This document shows, piece after piece, positions 1 through 9,448 of a DNA stretch of 64,000 nt. Origin of the DNA: Polyangium jinanense (GTDB lineage Bacteria > Myxococcota > Polyangia > Polyangiales > Polyangiaceae); the NCBI RefSeq assembly GCF_028435365.1, contig NZ_JAGTJJ010000002.1:62001-126000 (forward strand). Direction: 5' to 3'. Within the stretch, counting starts at the first letter, position 1, and each line of letters begins with the position of its first letter. Made by a program: the position numbers and the translations under genes. The notes beneath the pieces were generated by a model. It was not told where the DNA came from. It saw only the letters and a program-made list of their open reading frames with translations, and did no database searches.

Positions 1-266
1 CGTTCCTCGGCGGCGCGCTCACGATGGGCCTCTTCGTGGTCATCGGCGCTGGCCTGCTGAACATCTTTCTGGGCAGCGCGGTTTTCGGCCTTGCCATCGC
101 GAGCGTGTCCGTCCTGCTCTTCGGCGCATACGTCCTCTACGATACGTCGCGCCTGCTCCAGGCTGGAGAAGACGACGCGGTGGGCGCCGCGATCCAGCTC
201 TATATGAACTTCCTGAACATCTTCCTCGCGCTCTTGCGCATCCTCTCGTCGCGCCGCGAAGATTGA
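1..266 (+). CDS. Bax inhibitor-1 (BI-1/YccA) family membrane protein, C-terminal part
   Basis: The gene is cut by the left window edge: the reading frame is open from base 3 and a Phe-Leu-Gly-Gly stretch precedes the first Met at 24, so that Met is internal. The visible part has two or three hydrophobic helices, then a short charged loop containing LYDTSRLL and a last segment with YMNFLNIFLALLRIL. That Y-D-T pattern and the closing N-(F/I)-F-L-x-L-L-R-(I/L)-L helix are typical of the C-terminus of the BI-1/YccA/YbhL family, inner-membrane proteins implicated in ion leak and interaction with FtsH. No function beyond family membership can be claimed. Confidence 0.85.
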   Translation, partial: FLGGALTMGLFVVIGAGLLNIFLGSAVFGLAIASVSVLLFGAYVLYDTSRLLQAGEDDAVGAAIQLYMNFLNIFLALLRILSSRRED

Positions 267-330
267 CGCGCGGCAGGAGACGCGCGAAGCACCTCGGCGC
301 CCGCGCCCCTTCGCGGGCGCCGAATCCCCG

Positions 331-918
331 ATGCGACACTGCGTTTCCACGGCCCTCTCCTTGATCGCCTGCCTTTCCCTCGTCGCTTGTGAAAAGAGCG
401 GCAGCGAGGGAGGCGCGCCGCCCGCTCCCTCCATCGCCCCCGCGACAACCGTTCCGTCCGGAAAAACCGCCGAGGTCGCGCCGAGCGCCGCGCCGAGCCC
501 GAGCGCTTCCGCGGCTCTGCCCGCCGAGCCGCCGGGGCTCGTGGGGACGTGGGAAGGCAAGTACGACGCAAAGAAGGGCGAGGTCGAGATGCCGCCCAAA
601 GTGAAGGACAAAGTCCGCACGAAGGACGACGGCAAGGTGGCGGTGGGTCCGGGGACGCTCACGCTCACCATCGGCCCGGACGGCGAGCTGAAAGGAAAAA
701 CCTCGGGCGCGCTCGGCGCCGCGGCGCTCAGCGGCAAAGTCGAGGGTGACGAGGTGCGCGCGACGTTTTTTCCGGAAGATGCGCTTTCCAAAGAAGCGAT
801 GTTCGGCATCGTCCAGGGCAAGCGCAAAGACGACAAGATCGTCGGCCGCATCCGTGTGGCGAGCGGGGATGCGTCGATCGTGCGCGAGGCCGAAATCGAG
901 CTGAAGAAGAAGGACTAA
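331..918 (+). CDS. Putative lipoprotein, 195 aa
   Basis: The N-terminus is a short hydrophobic signal ending in the lipobox L-V-A-C with Cys20, followed by a Gly/Pro/Ala/Ser-rich linker to about residue 70. The rest is a compact domain starting LVGTWEGKYDAKKGEV with alternating beta-rich stretches and many Lys/Asp residues, resembling small lipocalin-like or DUF-type sheet domains, but I do not recognise the family. It stands alone, 65 bases after the BI-1 gene and convergent with the HD-GYP gene, 13 bases apart. The start is the only Met that gives a full signal peptide; no strong ribosome-binding site precedes it. Confidence 0.8.
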   Translation: MRHCVSTALSLIACLSLVACEKSGSEGGAPPAPSIAPATTVPSGKTAEVAPSAAPSPSASAALPAEPPGLVGTWEGKYDAKKGEVEMPPKVKDKVRTKDDGKVAVGPGTLTLTIGPDGELKGKTSGALGAAALSGKVEGDEVRATFFPEDALSKEAMFGIVQGKRKDDKIVGRIRVASGDASIVREAEIELKKKD

Positions 919-931
919 CCGCGCAATTGCG

Positions 932-2959
932 TCATCGCGAAGACGCCACGAGGGCCGAGTGCGGCGCGCCGGGCTGTTCGAGCACGGTCCACACTCTCGC
1001 TTCGATGAAGACGCGCACGAGATCGGCGTCGACGTGCTGGTCTTTGACTTCGAGGCCGAGGATGTCGAGCGCGCGGTCGACGGGGACGGCTTTTTTGTAG
1101 GGCCTGTCGCTCGCGGTGAGCGCGTCGAAGATGTCGCTGACGCTCATCATCTTGGATTGCAGCGGGATTTCCTCGGCGCGCAGCCGATGCGGATAACCCG
1201 TGCCGTTCAAGCGTTCGTGATGCGAGCCCGCGATGACGGCGACGCGTCGGAACTGTTTGCCCCAGGGGATCTGCGAAAGGAACTGGTAGGTGTGGACCAC
1301 GTGGTTGCGGATTTCTTCGATCTCCGCGGGCGTGAGCGATCCACGCGCCACCGACAAACACGCGACTTCTTCGGAGCGAAGGAGCGGCACGACGTCACCC
1401 GAGAAGTCGGTGAACGTCTCGCGCGCGATGGCCTCGATGCGCGCGAAATCGCCGCCTTTGAGGACCGAGGGCTCGTTCGCCGCGACGATCGCGGCATACG
1501 CGGCTTCGAGCTCGGCCTTGCGCGACGATAACTCCTGATCGAGCGCGACGAGCTCGTCGGCGCGCGCGCCGCGTTGCACGAGCCGGAGCTTGCGTTCGAG
1601 GATCTCCACCTCGTACGAGCGCGATGCGATCTCGATACGATGACGGATGATGGCGAGCTCGTGCGGATAGAGCTTCTTCGCCTTCACGAGGACCTGCTCG
1701 CGCACGCCGATCTTGCCGAAATCGTGGAGCAGCGACGCGTACTCGAGCTCGCGCAGATCGTCCTTCGTCCATGTGACGCCGCGATAGGGGCCGGCCGTGT
1801 CGCGCTCGAGCGCGCGCGCGAGGCCCACCGTGAGGAGCGCGACCCGGCGCGAGTGACCACTCGTCGTGGGATCGCGCTGCTCGATGGCCTCGACGCTGGC
1901 GCGGACGAACCCTTCGAGCATGTGATGGATCTCGGTATAAAGAACCGCGTTCTCCAGCGCGATGCCGGCTTGTGATCCGAGCGTACCGACGAGCTCTTCG
2001 CTGCGCGCATCGAACGGGACGACCTGGTCTTCGACATCCTCGTCCGAGAGCAGCTTTCGGTCGGCCGCGCGTTTCTTGTTGATGAGCTGGATGACGCCGA
2101 TGACCTCGCCTTTGCGCGAGAGCAGTGGCATGCACAACATCGACTTCGTGCGATAGCCGATCTTCGCGTCGAACGATCGATCGAAGCCGTACGGCGATAC
2201 CGCGGGCAGGTCGTAGACGTCGGCGATGTTGAGCGGTCGTTTGTGGAGCGCGACGTAACCCGACATCGATCGGGGGCTCACGGGCAGGGTGAACTCGCGC
2301 GCGTCGAAGGGCACGGAGTCGTTTTGCGAGAGCTTGAAGCGCAGGGTGCGGCGGAGCGGATCGGGGTCGTCGCCTTCGACGACGTAGATGCTGCCGGCGT
2401 CCGCGCCCGTGATGAAGCGGCTCTTCTCCAGGATGAGCGAGAGCAGCTTGTCGAGCTCGCGCTCGGTGGTGATGGCCTTGGCAATCTCGATGAGCTCGCC
2501 GAGCTCGTAACGATAGCGGTTCAGCCATTTGCCGCGCGCCTCGGCGCGGGCCTTCGACTCGAGCAGCTCGCAAACGTTGTGGATGGCGACGTAGAGCTCG
2601 TCGGAGCTCGGATCGGGGCTCACGAGCGCGCCGAGGCCGCGGTTCAAGGCGCCCGTGACGTCGCCGATGGCAGGGCTGCCGATGAGGACGAGCATGGCCT
2701 CGCCCGAAGCGAGCTTGTGCGCGAAGGGGCGGAGCACTTCGCGGCCGCGGTCCCAGAGCGAGCCCGGCGCGAGCACCGCGAAGAGCCGGTCGCTCCGCAC
2801 CGTGACGAGCATAGGATGCGGTCGAACGACGGTGCGATCGGAGAGACGCGCATCCGACGTGAGGCGCGCCTCGATGATGTTCATCGTCGTGAGCGCGTCT
2901 CTGCCGTATCGCGCCGAGCTTCGGGCGACGTCACTTGCCCCGTCGATGAAAAAGCTCAC
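932..2959 (-). CDS. GAF domain / HD-GYP domain phosphohydrolase
   Basis: Probable cyclic-di-GMP (or related) phosphodiesterase with a sensory GAF domain. An N-terminal region of about 150 residues is unassigned, the GAF domain covers roughly residues 165-340, and the HD part has HS at 369-370 and HD at 412-413 within LLHDFGKIG. The GYP signature [11 protein letters not shown] lies at 580-590. Between the first HD helices and the helix carrying H553/H556 there is an insertion of about 100 mostly helical, charged residues, making the catalytic domain longer than usual. The start is a GTG that overlaps the stop of the upstream phoH-like gene (GTGA), so the two are probably co-translated. The nucleotide substrate is inferred from family. 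Confidence 0.88.
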   Translation of the reverse strand: MSFFIDGASDVARSSARYGRDALTTMNIIEARLTSDARLSDRTVVRPHPMLVTVRSDRLFAVLAPGSLWDRGREVLRPFAHKLASGEAMLVLIGSPAIGDVTGALNRGLGALVSPDPSSDELYVAIHNVCELLESKARAEARGKWLNRYRYELGELIEIAKAITTERELDKLLSLILEKSRFITGADAGSIYVVEGDDPDPLRRTLRFKLSQNDSVPFDAREFTLPVSPRSMSGYVALHKRPLNIADVYDLPAVSPYGFDRSFDAKIGYRTKSMLCMPLLSRKGEVIGVIQLINKKRAADRKLLSDEDVEDQVVPFDARSEELVGTLGSQAGIALENAVLYTEIHHMLEGFVRASVEAIEQRDPTTSGHSRRVALLTVGLARALERDTAGPYRGVTWTKDDLRELEYASLLHDFGKIGVREQVLVKAKKLYPHELAIIRHRIEIASRSYEVEILERKLRLVQRGARADELVALDQELSSRKAELEAAYAAIVAANEPSVLKGGDFARIEAIARETFTDFSGDVVPLLRSEEVACLSVARGSLTPAEIEEIRNHVVHTYQFLSQIPWGKQFRRVAVIAGSHHERLNGTGYPHRLRAEEIPLQSKMMSVSDIFDALTASDRPYKKAVPVDRALDILGLEVKDQHVDADLVRVFIEARVWTVLEQPGAPHSALVASSR

Positions 2960-4065
2960 GAGGCGGTCCCTTTTTCGCGCGGCTCGTCCGCGGGCTCCAG
3001 GTTCGTCGGGGTCGATTGCGCCGCGGCGGGTCCGTCGCGGCGATCTCGATCTCGATCACGGTCACGCTCTTTTTCCGCGCGCCTCGCAGCCACTTCCTGA
3101 TCACGCTTCTCGTACGCGACGATGATGCGTTGTACGAGCGGATGGCGGACGACATCGACCTCGGTGAAGTGACAAATCGCGATGCCCTCGATCCCCGCGA
3201 GCAGCTCGCGCGCTTCTGCGAGGCCGCTTCGCGCGCCGTGCGGCAGATCGACCTGCGTGACGTCGCCCGTGACGACTGCGCGCGACGAGTAGCCGAGGCG
3301 GGTCAGGAACATGCGCATCTGATCACTCGTCGCGTTCTGCGCTTCGTCGAGGATGACGAAGGAATCGTTCAGCGTGCGGCCACGCATGAACGCGAGCGGC
3401 GCGACCTCGATCTGTCCGCGCGAGACGAGCCCCGAGGCTTTGTCGGCATCCATCATGTCGTGCAAAGCATCATAGAGCGGACGGAGGTACGGATTCACTT
3501 TCTCGGCGAGGTCGCCCGGCAGAAAGCCGAGCCGCTCGCCCGCTTCGACCGCCGGGCGCGTGAGGATGATGCGTTTCACGCGACGCTCGAGGAGCGCGTG
3601 CACGGCCATGGCCATGGCGAGGTACGTCTTGCCCGTGCCCGCCGGCCCGATGCCGAACGTCATGTCGTGCGTACGGATTGCCTGGATGTATCGCTTTTGC
3701 GCGATCGTCTTGGCGGTGACGGGCCTGCGCCGCGCGGTCACGAGCACGACGTCTTCGAAGAGCTCGCGCAGCGTGAGCGCGGGGTCCTCGCGGAGGGCTT
3801 GCACGGCGCGCACGTAATCCTGCGCGTCGAGCACGGCGCCGCTGCGCAGGAGCTGGGCTGCCTCGGCGAGGAATCGCTCGGCGAGCGCGACCGCGTCGGC
3901 GTCGCCGGCGAGGCGAATGATGTTGCCCCGCAGGCTCGCGTCGATGCCGAGTGTCCTCGCCACGGACTTCAGGTGTTCACTCGCCGGACCGGCGAGCGAG
4001 ACGAGCGTCGTGTTGTCGAGCACCTCGACGTCTGCCGTGATCCGAATGGGCGTGCTGCTGGTCAT
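2956..4065 (-). CDS. phoH: PhoH-like ATPase
   Basis: A member of the PhoH/YbeZ family of P-loop ATPases, linked in other bacteria to RNA processing and ribosome maturation. An N-terminal KH-like segment of about 120 residues precedes the ATPase core with Walker [12 protein letters not shown] and Walker [10 protein letters not shown], then the sensor stretch VVTGDVTQ. The C-terminus is a charged tail rich in Arg/Asp/Glu of about 50 residues. In many bacteria phoH is followed by ybeY and a 7TM-HD gene; here it is followed, with a 4-base overlap, by a soluble GAF/HD-GYP gene instead. ATG start; divergent from the porin gene. Confidence 0.93.
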   Translation of the reverse strand: MTSSTPIRITADVEVLDNTTLVSLAGPASEHLKSVARTLGIDASLRGNIIRLAGDADAVALAERFLAEAAQLLRSGAVLDAQDYVRAVQALREDPALTLRELFEDVVLVTARRRPVTAKTIAQKRYIQAIRTHDMTFGIGPAGTGKTYLAMAMAVHALLERRVKRIILTRPAVEAGERLGFLPGDLAEKVNPYLRPLYDALHDMMDADKASGLVSRGQIEVAPLAFMRGRTLNDSFVILDEAQNATSDQMRMFLTRLGYSSRAVVTGDVTQVDLPHGARSGLAEARELLAGIEGIAICHFTEVDVVRHPLVQRIIVAYEKRDQEVAARRAEKERDRDRDRDRRDGPAAAQSTPTNLEPADEPREKGTAS

Positions 4066-4178
4066 GGTTCGTTCTGTCGCTTGCTCGTGTCGCCCTGGCC
4101 GCGCGTGGCTTGACCCTCTGCGCGTCGCATGCGAGCGTCGTGCCCGCCCGTCGGGCGCGAAGCCGGAAACATTCGCGA

Positions 4179-6056
4179 ATGCTGCATACGAAAAGCGGGG
4201 ACACGAAGCGCCTCGAAGGAGGCCTCCGCGGGAGCATAGCCAAGGCGGTGCTCTCCGGCGCGCTCGCGTGTGTTTTTTCTGTCCCGGCGGCGCTCGCGCA
4301 AGTGCCGCCTGCGCCTGGTCCCAAACCTGCGGCCACGGGGGAAGGAAAAACCCAGGCGAGACCGCCTGCGCCGAAGCCCATGGGGACCGTACCGCGGCCC
4401 TTCGAGCTGCGGAACGTGGTGATTCCGCCGCCCACGCCTGCCGGCCCGCCGCCGCCGCCGCCCGCCGGCAAAACGCCGCCGGTGGTCACGCCGCCGCCCG
4501 CGCCCGTGCAGCCGTTTCCGATCGAGGTCGACGTGCCTTCGCGCACGGAGCCGCGGATGGCGCTGGCCGGTTTTCAAGGCGGAATTTTTCTACGTGATCC
4601 CTCGGACGACATCCGTATGTATGTCCGGGGCCGTCTGCACCTCGATTTCCATTCCTTCCTCGGCGGCGGCGCGAGCGCGCTTCCAGCAAAGGACGGCGGC
4701 ACGTTGCTCGCGCCCCGTTTTTTCGCTCGCCGCGCGCGTATCGAGCTCGCGGCCGATCTCTTCCGTCGATGGTTTGCCCTGGCCTCCGTGGATTTCGGCG
4801 GCCAGCCCATAACGAACCCGATGGGCGAGGCGCAGCCGGCGACGTTGCCGCCCGGACAAGCGCCACTCCAAGCGTGGACACGCTTCGCGCCGCCGCAGTC
4901 CGTAGGAGCGACGGCACAGCTCGCGAACGCGTACATCGACTACACGCTCCTGCGTCAGTTTCACGTGATGCTCGGGCAACACCAGGCGCCGTTTTCCCTG
5001 GAGAACCGCACGGGCAACGATCAGCACCCGTGGATGGAGCGCGTGCTGCCGATTCGATCGTTCGTCCAGCCGAACGGCAAGGAAATCGGCATGACGATCT
5101 GGGGCGATCTCAACGAAGCGCAAACCCTGAGCTACGAGCTCGGCGTCTTCGTCGGCGACGGACCGAATCGACCGCAGGTCGACCGTTACCCCGATTTCAT
5201 CGGCCGCTTCGTTGTGCGCCCGTTCTCGCGGGGCACGCCGGCGACGAAGGAGGAGTTCGCGGAGAGGTCGAGCAGCCTGGCCGGACAACTCCTGCAACGC
5301 TTGCAGATCGGCGTGAGCATGCAGCGCGGCGCGCGTGATCCGGCGTTCGTCGCGTACGACTATCCCGCGATCACGACAGCGCAGGGGTTCGCATTGTGGG
5401 ATCCGCGGTACCGCGATACACGTGGCAGGCTCGTGCGCGTCTTGCCGTCTGGCGCGCAAAACCGCATCGGCGGCGAGCTGCGCGCGCCGATCGGTCCGTT
5501 CGAGCTCCGCGCCGAAGCGTACTGGGTCGACAACGGGACCCGCGAGGCGATCGATGGTCTCGCGTTCGAACACACCGAGCGGCTCGGGAATGTCGAGGGC
5601 GTGGGCTGGTACGTGCATGCCTCGGCGTGGCCCGTCGGGGATGCGTACGTGAACGGCGAACCGGGTTTTTCCCGGCCACCCAGGCTCGATCTGTCGGCAC
5701 CGGAGACCCAAAAGCGAAACGACGACCGGCGCGGGCTCGAGGTGATGGCGATCGCGGCGGGCGTGCAAGCGGCATACGACGGCGCCGCACGTGGAGGCGA
5801 CTACGATACGGCGACGCCGGGCGCGCCGGGGCGGACGTCGAAGATCTCGGTCTTCCAGGTCGGGCTCGGCGCGACGTACTGGCACACGCGGTTCGTCCGG
5901 GTAACGGTGAACTGGCTCGCCTACCACACGCCGGGGAGCGGGACGGGGGAGAACCTCGCGCTCGTGCCGGGAAATTTACTCGAGGATGCGAAGAATCCCG
6001 CGCGATCCGCGACGTGGATGCACGAGCTCGGCGCGCGCGCGGCCGTGAACTTCTGA
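4179..6056 (+). CDS. Phosphate-selective porin O/P-like outer membrane protein
   Basis: A predicted 625-residue outer-membrane barrel. The Met at 4179 gives a signal peptide ending A-L-A before QVPPAPG; an earlier in-frame TTG at 4110 would give an Arg-rich extension unsuited to a signal. After cleavage comes a Pro-rich linker of about 85 residues, with a run of prolines, that could cross or bind peptidoglycan. The barrel begins with [12 protein letters not shown] and shows [36 protein letters not shown] and regular alternating strands, ending in ...RAAVNF with a C-terminal Phe. This matches the OprO/OprP (porin O and P) superfamily. The substrate cannot be deduced from sequence. Confidence 0.82.
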   Translation: MLHTKSGDTKRLEGGLRGSIAKAVLSGALACVFSVPAALAQVPPAPGPKPAATGEGKTQARPPAPKPMGTVPRPFELRNVVIPPPTPAGPPPPPPAGKTPPVVTPPPAPVQPFPIEVDVPSRTEPRMALAGFQGGIFLRDPSDDIRMYVRGRLHLDFHSFLGGGASALPAKDGGTLLAPRFFARRARIELAADLFRRWFALASVDFGGQPITNPMGEAQPATLPPGQAPLQAWTRFAPPQSVGATAQLANAYIDYTLLRQFHVMLGQHQAPFSLENRTGNDQHPWMERVLPIRSFVQPNGKEIGMTIWGDLNEAQTLSYELGVFVGDGPNRPQVDRYPDFIGRFVVRPFSRGTPATKEEFAERSSSLAGQLLQRLQIGVSMQRGARDPAFVAYDYPAITTAQGFALWDPRYRDTRGRLVRVLPSGAQNRIGGELRAPIGPFELRAEAYWVDNGTREAIDGLAFEHTERLGNVEGVGWYVHASAWPVGDAYVNGEPGFSRPPRLDLSAPETQKRNDDRRGLEVMAIAAGVQAAYDGAARGGDYDTATPGAPGRTSKISVFQVGLGATYWHTRFVRVTVNWLAYHTPGSGTGENLALVPGNLLEDAKNPARSATWMHELGARAAVNF

Positions 6057-6120
6057 GCCGGCGACGTCACACAACATTTTTGGCCCAGCCACACGCCGCG
6101 CGTTAAGGCCCGAGGAGCCA

Positions 6121-7401
6121 ATGCGTCAGTGGATCGCCATCGGTGCCGCCGTGGGGCTCGTGGCCGTCACGCTCCCCATGTTGCGCAAGCACGACGTGGA
6201 GCTCGCCGGTCTCCTCGCGAAAAGCAAAATCGAAACGAACGGAGGGCCCGTCGTCACGCGGGAGGTGACGCCACCCCCACTGACCGACATCGACCTGACC
6301 CGGATCGACGATCGCGGAAACGTCGCGATCGCGCCGGCCCACGGCAATCGCAAGGCCGAGCTTTCGGTGGTGCCGAAGTACCAGCGTGCGGCCGTGGCGC
6401 TTTTGCGCGGCGGGCACGTGCCCGAGGGCGCCGTCGTGATGACCGACATCAAGACGGGTCGGGTGCTCGCGTGGGCGAGCTACGTGGATCAAGGCGCGAT
6501 GCACGACGTCGCGGCGGAGGCGACGGCGCCTTCGGCGAGCGTGTTCAAGATCGTGACGGCGACGGCGCTCGTGGAGCACGCCGGGCTCGGGCCCAACACG
6601 AAGCAGTGTTACTCGGGCGGCGAGCACGCGATCACCGCGAAAGACATGGTCGAGAACAAGAAGCGCGACAAGTGGTGCGCCACGCTCGCGCAGGCGATGG
6701 GCCGCAGCTTGAACACGGTGTTCGCGCGGCTCGCGGCCAAACACCTCGATCGCGGCGAGCTCGAAGGGACGGCGCAGAAGCTCGGCTGGGGGCAGGACAT
6801 CCCGTTCGACGTGAAGCTCGCGCAAAGCACGATCACGCTGCCCGAGGACGACCTCGGCTTCGCCCGCACGGCCGCAGGCTTCTGGAACACGACGCTCTCG
6901 CCGTTCCAGGGCGTGAACCTGGCGACGACGATCGCGAACGGCGGCGAGATGGTGCGCCTGTCGATCGTGACGAGCGTGAAGGACGAGGAAGGCGAGATCT
7001 ACAAGGGTCCGACCGCCCGCATGCCGCTGAAGCGCGTGATGAGCGAGCAGACGGCTCGAGCAATCACGTCGATGATGGAAGAGACGGTGGACTCGGGGAC
7101 GAGTTACAAGTCGTTCCACGATCGCGCGGGTCGGTCCTATCTGCCGGACATCCGCATCGCGGGGAAGACGGGCACGCTGACGAAGCCGACGCCCGAGGGC
7201 CCGTTCTACACGTGGTGGGTGGGCTTCGCGCCCAGCGACAAACCCGAGGTCGCGCTGTCGGTGCTCGTGGCGAACGGCGCGAAGTGGCGCGTGAAAGCGA
7301 CGCACGTGGCCTCCGACATGCTGCGCGTGTACTTCGCGGACAAGAACGCGCCGGGCGTGCGGAGCCCGTTCGATTCGGGGTCGGTGGCGCGGCGGGATTA
7401 G
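6121..7401 (+). CDS. Penicillin-binding protein, transpeptidase domain
   Basis: A peptidoglycan DD-transpeptidase-type enzyme of 426 residues anchored by an N-terminal hydrophobic helix (residues 4-20). The active-site motifs are all present and correctly ordered: SxxK as S140-V-F-K143, SxN as S196-L-N198, and KTG at 349-351 within AGKTGTLT. There is no glycosyltransferase domain and no PBP-dimer domain of the size seen in PBP2/PBP3, so it is a short single-domain PBP. A good ribosome-binding site (CGAGGAG) precedes the ATG. A strong hairpin lies 10 bases after the stop. It could act in cell-wall repair or as a beta-lactam-interacting protein; the substrate role is inferred. Confidence 0.9.
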   Translation: MRQWIAIGAAVGLVAVTLPMLRKHDVELAGLLAKSKIETNGGPVVTREVTPPPLTDIDLTRIDDRGNVAIAPAHGNRKAELSVVPKYQRAAVALLRGGHVPEGAVVMTDIKTGRVLAWASYVDQGAMHDVAAEATAPSASVFKIVTATALVEHAGLGPNTKQCYSGGEHAITAKDMVENKKRDKWCATLAQAMGRSLNTVFARLAAKHLDRGELEGTAQKLGWGQDIPFDVKLAQSTITLPEDDLGFARTAAGFWNTTLSPFQGVNLATTIANGGEMVRLSIVTSVKDEEGEIYKGPTARMPLKRVMSEQTARAITSMMEETVDSGTSYKSFHDRAGRSYLPDIRIAGKTGTLTKPTPEGPFYTWWVGFAPSDKPEVALSVLVANGAKWRVKATHVASDMLRVYFADKNAPGVRSPFDSGSVARRD

Positions 7402-7410
7402 CCTCACCCC

Positions 7411-7440
7411 CAGCCCCTCTCCCTCGCGGGAGAGGGGAGA
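7411..7440. terminator. Hairpin repeat element, copy 1 (bidirectional terminator-like)
   Basis: A perfect 10-bp stem, CCCCTCTCCC at 7414-7423 and GGGAGAGGGG at 7428-7437, closes on a TCGC loop. It is preceded by CCTCACCCCCA. The same leader and the same 10-bp arms recur at 8903-8926 with a different loop. It sits between the converging PBP and thymidine kinase genes, so it can serve both. There is no T-run, so termination is inferred from structure and position only. Confidence 0.7.
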
Positions 7441-7443
7441 AGA

Positions 7444-8025
7444 TCAGAATTCGGTGCGGGGGACGTCGCGCGGCTCGAAGCAGCCGCGGCAGCGCGCCTC
7501 GTAGCTCTCGGCGCCGCCGACGAGCACCGTCGTGGCCTTGGGGATGAGGCGCTGCGAGCGGCTCGCAGGGCCGCCGCAGACGGCGCAGACGGCGTGCACC
7601 TTCGTGACCTCCTCGGCGATGGCCATGAGTTCGGGCATCGGCGGGAAGGGGCGGCCGAGGTAGTCCTGGTCGAGGCCGGCCGCGATGACGCGCAGGCCGC
7701 GATTGGCGAGTTTGTCGCAGACCTCGATGATGCCTCGATCGAAGAACTGTGCCTCGTCGATAGCGACGACGTCGGTCTCGTCGAGCACGCGCTCCTCGAT
7801 GCTCGCGCTCGTGCCGACGGCCACGGCCTCGACGCTCACGGCCTCGTGGCTGACGATGCGATGCGCGTCGTATCGATCGTCGATGCGAGGCTTGAACGCC
7901 TGGACACGCTGGCGAGCGAGGATCGCGCGCTTGATGCGCCGGATGAGCTCCTCGGTTTTTCCACTGAACATCGAGCCCGTGATGACCTCGACGGACCCTG
8001 TCGGACGAGCAGGTACCCCGCGCAC
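7444..8025 (-). CDS. tdk: Thymidine kinase
   Basis: A type II thymidine kinase that phosphorylates thymidine to dTMP in nucleotide salvage. The P-loop is [10 protein letters not shown], the catalytic Glu lies in [10 protein letters not shown], and the lasso/zinc ribbon has C-A-V-C and C-R-G-C pairs. [15 protein letters not shown] is typical of the family. The start is uncertain: the frame stays open to a TTG at 8061, and a GTG at 8025 is the nearer candidate; neither has a clear ribosome-binding site. The core from GSVEVITG onward is complete. It ends 4 bases from the shared hairpin at 7411-7440. Confidence 0.93.
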   Translation of the reverse strand: MRGVPARPTGSVEVITGSMFSGKTEELIRRIKRAILARQRVQAFKPRIDDRYDAHRIVSHEAVSVEAVAVGTSASIEERVLDETDVVAIDEAQFFDRGIIEVCDKLANRGLRVIAAGLDQDYLGRPFPPMPELMAIAEEVTKVHAVCAVCGGPASRSQRLIPKATTVLVGGAESYEARCRGCFEPRDVPRTEF

Positions 8026-8302
8026 GGGCGGAGACAGACCCCGGACGGCGGAAAGAGGCAAGGGGAAACGGCAGGCATCGAGTCGCGCCGCCCCCGGCCC
8101 GTTACGCAGGCGAGATCAGAAGGGCTCGGATCCCGGGGAATTTCGGAGGTTTGTAGGAGCCCGGTCGCTCGATGAAAACCCTCCGAACGAGGCGCATGCG
8201 TTGCGTCGATTCCGGATCTTTCATCGCGCGCGCTGGACGGACGCGTGGAAATCAGGCCCCGCCCTTGTGCAGCTTGTGCCCGTCTCGCGAGTGCATGCTA
8301 GG

Positions 8303-8566
8303 ATGACTGCTGTGCAAGTTGTGCTCCGCAAGCTCGGCCGTGGCTCCCGCGCCGTCGTCGGTCGACTGGTACGTGCTCCGCGGAAAGGCTCCGTCGTCGT
8401 GATCGAGTTTTCCGACGGGATGCACGAATACGTGACGACGCCGGTCAAGCGGGTCCTCCGGCTCGCGGGGCGGGAAGTGTTCTACATCGAGACCGTGAAC
8501 TCCCGGTATCGCCTCGAGGTCCGCGGCCGTGAGGTCGCCCTCGACGGAGCGGTCGGCGGGAGCTGA
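8303..8566 (+). CDS. Small hypothetical protein, 87 aa
   Basis: A short ORF starting at the ATG after GCTAGG. The frame is open far upstream, but that part is antisense to thymidine kinase and is probably not coding. The protein is basic and beta-rich, with VVIEFSDGMHEYVTTPVKRV and REVFYIETVNSRYRLEVRG in regular alternation, suggesting a small barrel or SH3-like fold. I do not recognise a family. It lies in the same direction as the next small ORF, 149 bases upstream of it. Confidence 0.6.
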   Translation: MTAVQVVLRKLGRGSRAVVGRLVRAPRKGSVVVIEFSDGMHEYVTTPVKRVLRLAGREVFYIETVNSRYRLEVRGREVALDGAVGGS

Positions 8567-8715
8567 CGAGCCCACCTCGATCCCTTCCCCAAATCCTTGC
8601 GGGCGGGCCCAGTCTTGGGCAGATTTGCCGCCCGTTTTTCGAACCGAACGACGAGGCTCACGCAGCACATGCTGTGAGAGGGCCCGACGAAGCATCCCCC
8701 GAGGAGTCACACGCG

Positions 8716-8883
8716 ATGGGTTACCGTGATCGCCGCAACTCGATCAAGATGAGGCGCCGCAAGGCACAGGTGAAGAAGAAGGCGCGCGCCAAGGCACCGA
8801 AGGTCGAGCAGACCACGCAGGAGACCGCAGCGCCGAAGAAGTCGAAGAAGTCCGCGGCTGCGGCGCCGGCGGCTGCTAGCTGA
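8716..8883 (+). CDS. Small highly basic protein, 55 aa
   Basis: Starts at an ATG with a clear GAGGAG ribosome-binding site 9 bases upstream. The N-terminal half (MGYRDRRNSIKMRRRKAQVK) is strongly Arg/Lys-rich and would bind nucleic acid or a ribosomal surface; the C-terminal half is Lys/Ala-rich low-complexity sequence like the Ala-Lys tails of histone-like proteins. No known family was recognised. The gene ends just before the second copy of the hairpin repeat (8903-8926). Confidence 0.6.
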   Translation: MGYRDRRNSIKMRRRKAQVKKKARAKAPKVEQTTQETAAPKKSKKSAAAAPAAAS

Positions 8884-8891
8884 ACGACTCC

Positions 8892-8926
8892 CTCACCCCC
8901 ATCCCCTCTCCCTTTCGGGAGAGGGG
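8892..8926. terminator. Hairpin repeat element, copy 2 (bidirectional terminator-like)
   Basis: The same arms as at 7411-7440: CCCCTCTCCC at 8903-8912, loop TTTC, GGGAGAGGGG at 8917-8926, with the leader CTCACCCCCA in front. As with copy 1, it separates two converging genes, here the small basic protein and the lipoprotein at 8937-9395. Confidence 0.7.
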
Positions 8927-8936
8927 TGGATGAGCT

Positions 8937-9395
8937 TTACAAACCGTCCCTAGCGCTGCCGGTTTCGCCCTTGGGCGTGGCCGTGTCCGCGGGACGATCG
9001 AGGAGCGCCGTGTCGCCCGCGGCGCACTCCTCCGTGTCGACATGCCAGCCGCTCGCGTTGCGCCAGCGTTGGACGAGCTCGGTCGTGCGGAGCTCGGCCT
9101 CGTCGATGCGTTGCCACTCGACACGCACGCGCACCTCGGCTTCGTCGCGGTTTTTCATGCGCACGTCCGCAAGCTCGAGATCGACGACGCGCACGCGGTC
9201 GCCCCAGGAGGCGTGACGCTTCGCCCACGCGTCACGCGCCGAGAGCGCGACGTGTTCGCGCGCGATGTCCATGCGGCCGAAGCGCAGCGCCGTGTTGTGG
9301 TCGTACGCGGCGTCCATGAGCTTGTCCGTCGGCGTCTGCGGCATGACGCAGCCCGCAAAAGCGAGCGCGAGGAGGAGGGCGAGAGATCGGCGCAC
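8937..9395 (-). CDS. Putative lipoprotein, 152 aa
   Basis: Starts at a GTG at 9395 giving MRRSLALLLALAFAGC, a lipoprotein signal with Cys16. The mature part has an alpha-helical start (LMDAAYDHNTALRFGRMDIA), then a beta-rich domain, VRVVDLELADVRMKNRDEAEVRVRVEW in outline, and ends Asp/Thr/Gly-rich. It resembles small envelope lipoproteins found in myxobacteria, but the family is not recognised. It follows the large outer-membrane protein gene in the same direction with a 53-base gap and may be expressed with it. Confidence 0.75.
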   Translation of the reverse strand: MRRSLALLLALAFAGCVMPQTPTDKLMDAAYDHNTALRFGRMDIAREHVALSARDAWAKRHASWGDRVRVVDLELADVRMKNRDEAEVRVRVEWQRIDEAELRTTELVQRWRNASGWHVDTEECAAGDTALLDRPADTATPKGETGSARDGL

Positions 9396-9448
9396 GTGCC
9401 GAAGAGACGCCTTGCACGAAGATCGGGGCAAGTTCTTGGCCTTTCTCG

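Noticed and set aside
4110..4178. TTG start for the porin
   Set aside because: Would put an Arg-rich segment before the signal peptide; the ATG at 4179 is better.
7685..8302. N-terminal extension of the 87-residue small protein
   Set aside because: Antisense to thymidine kinase with no family features; the ATG at 8303 fits better.
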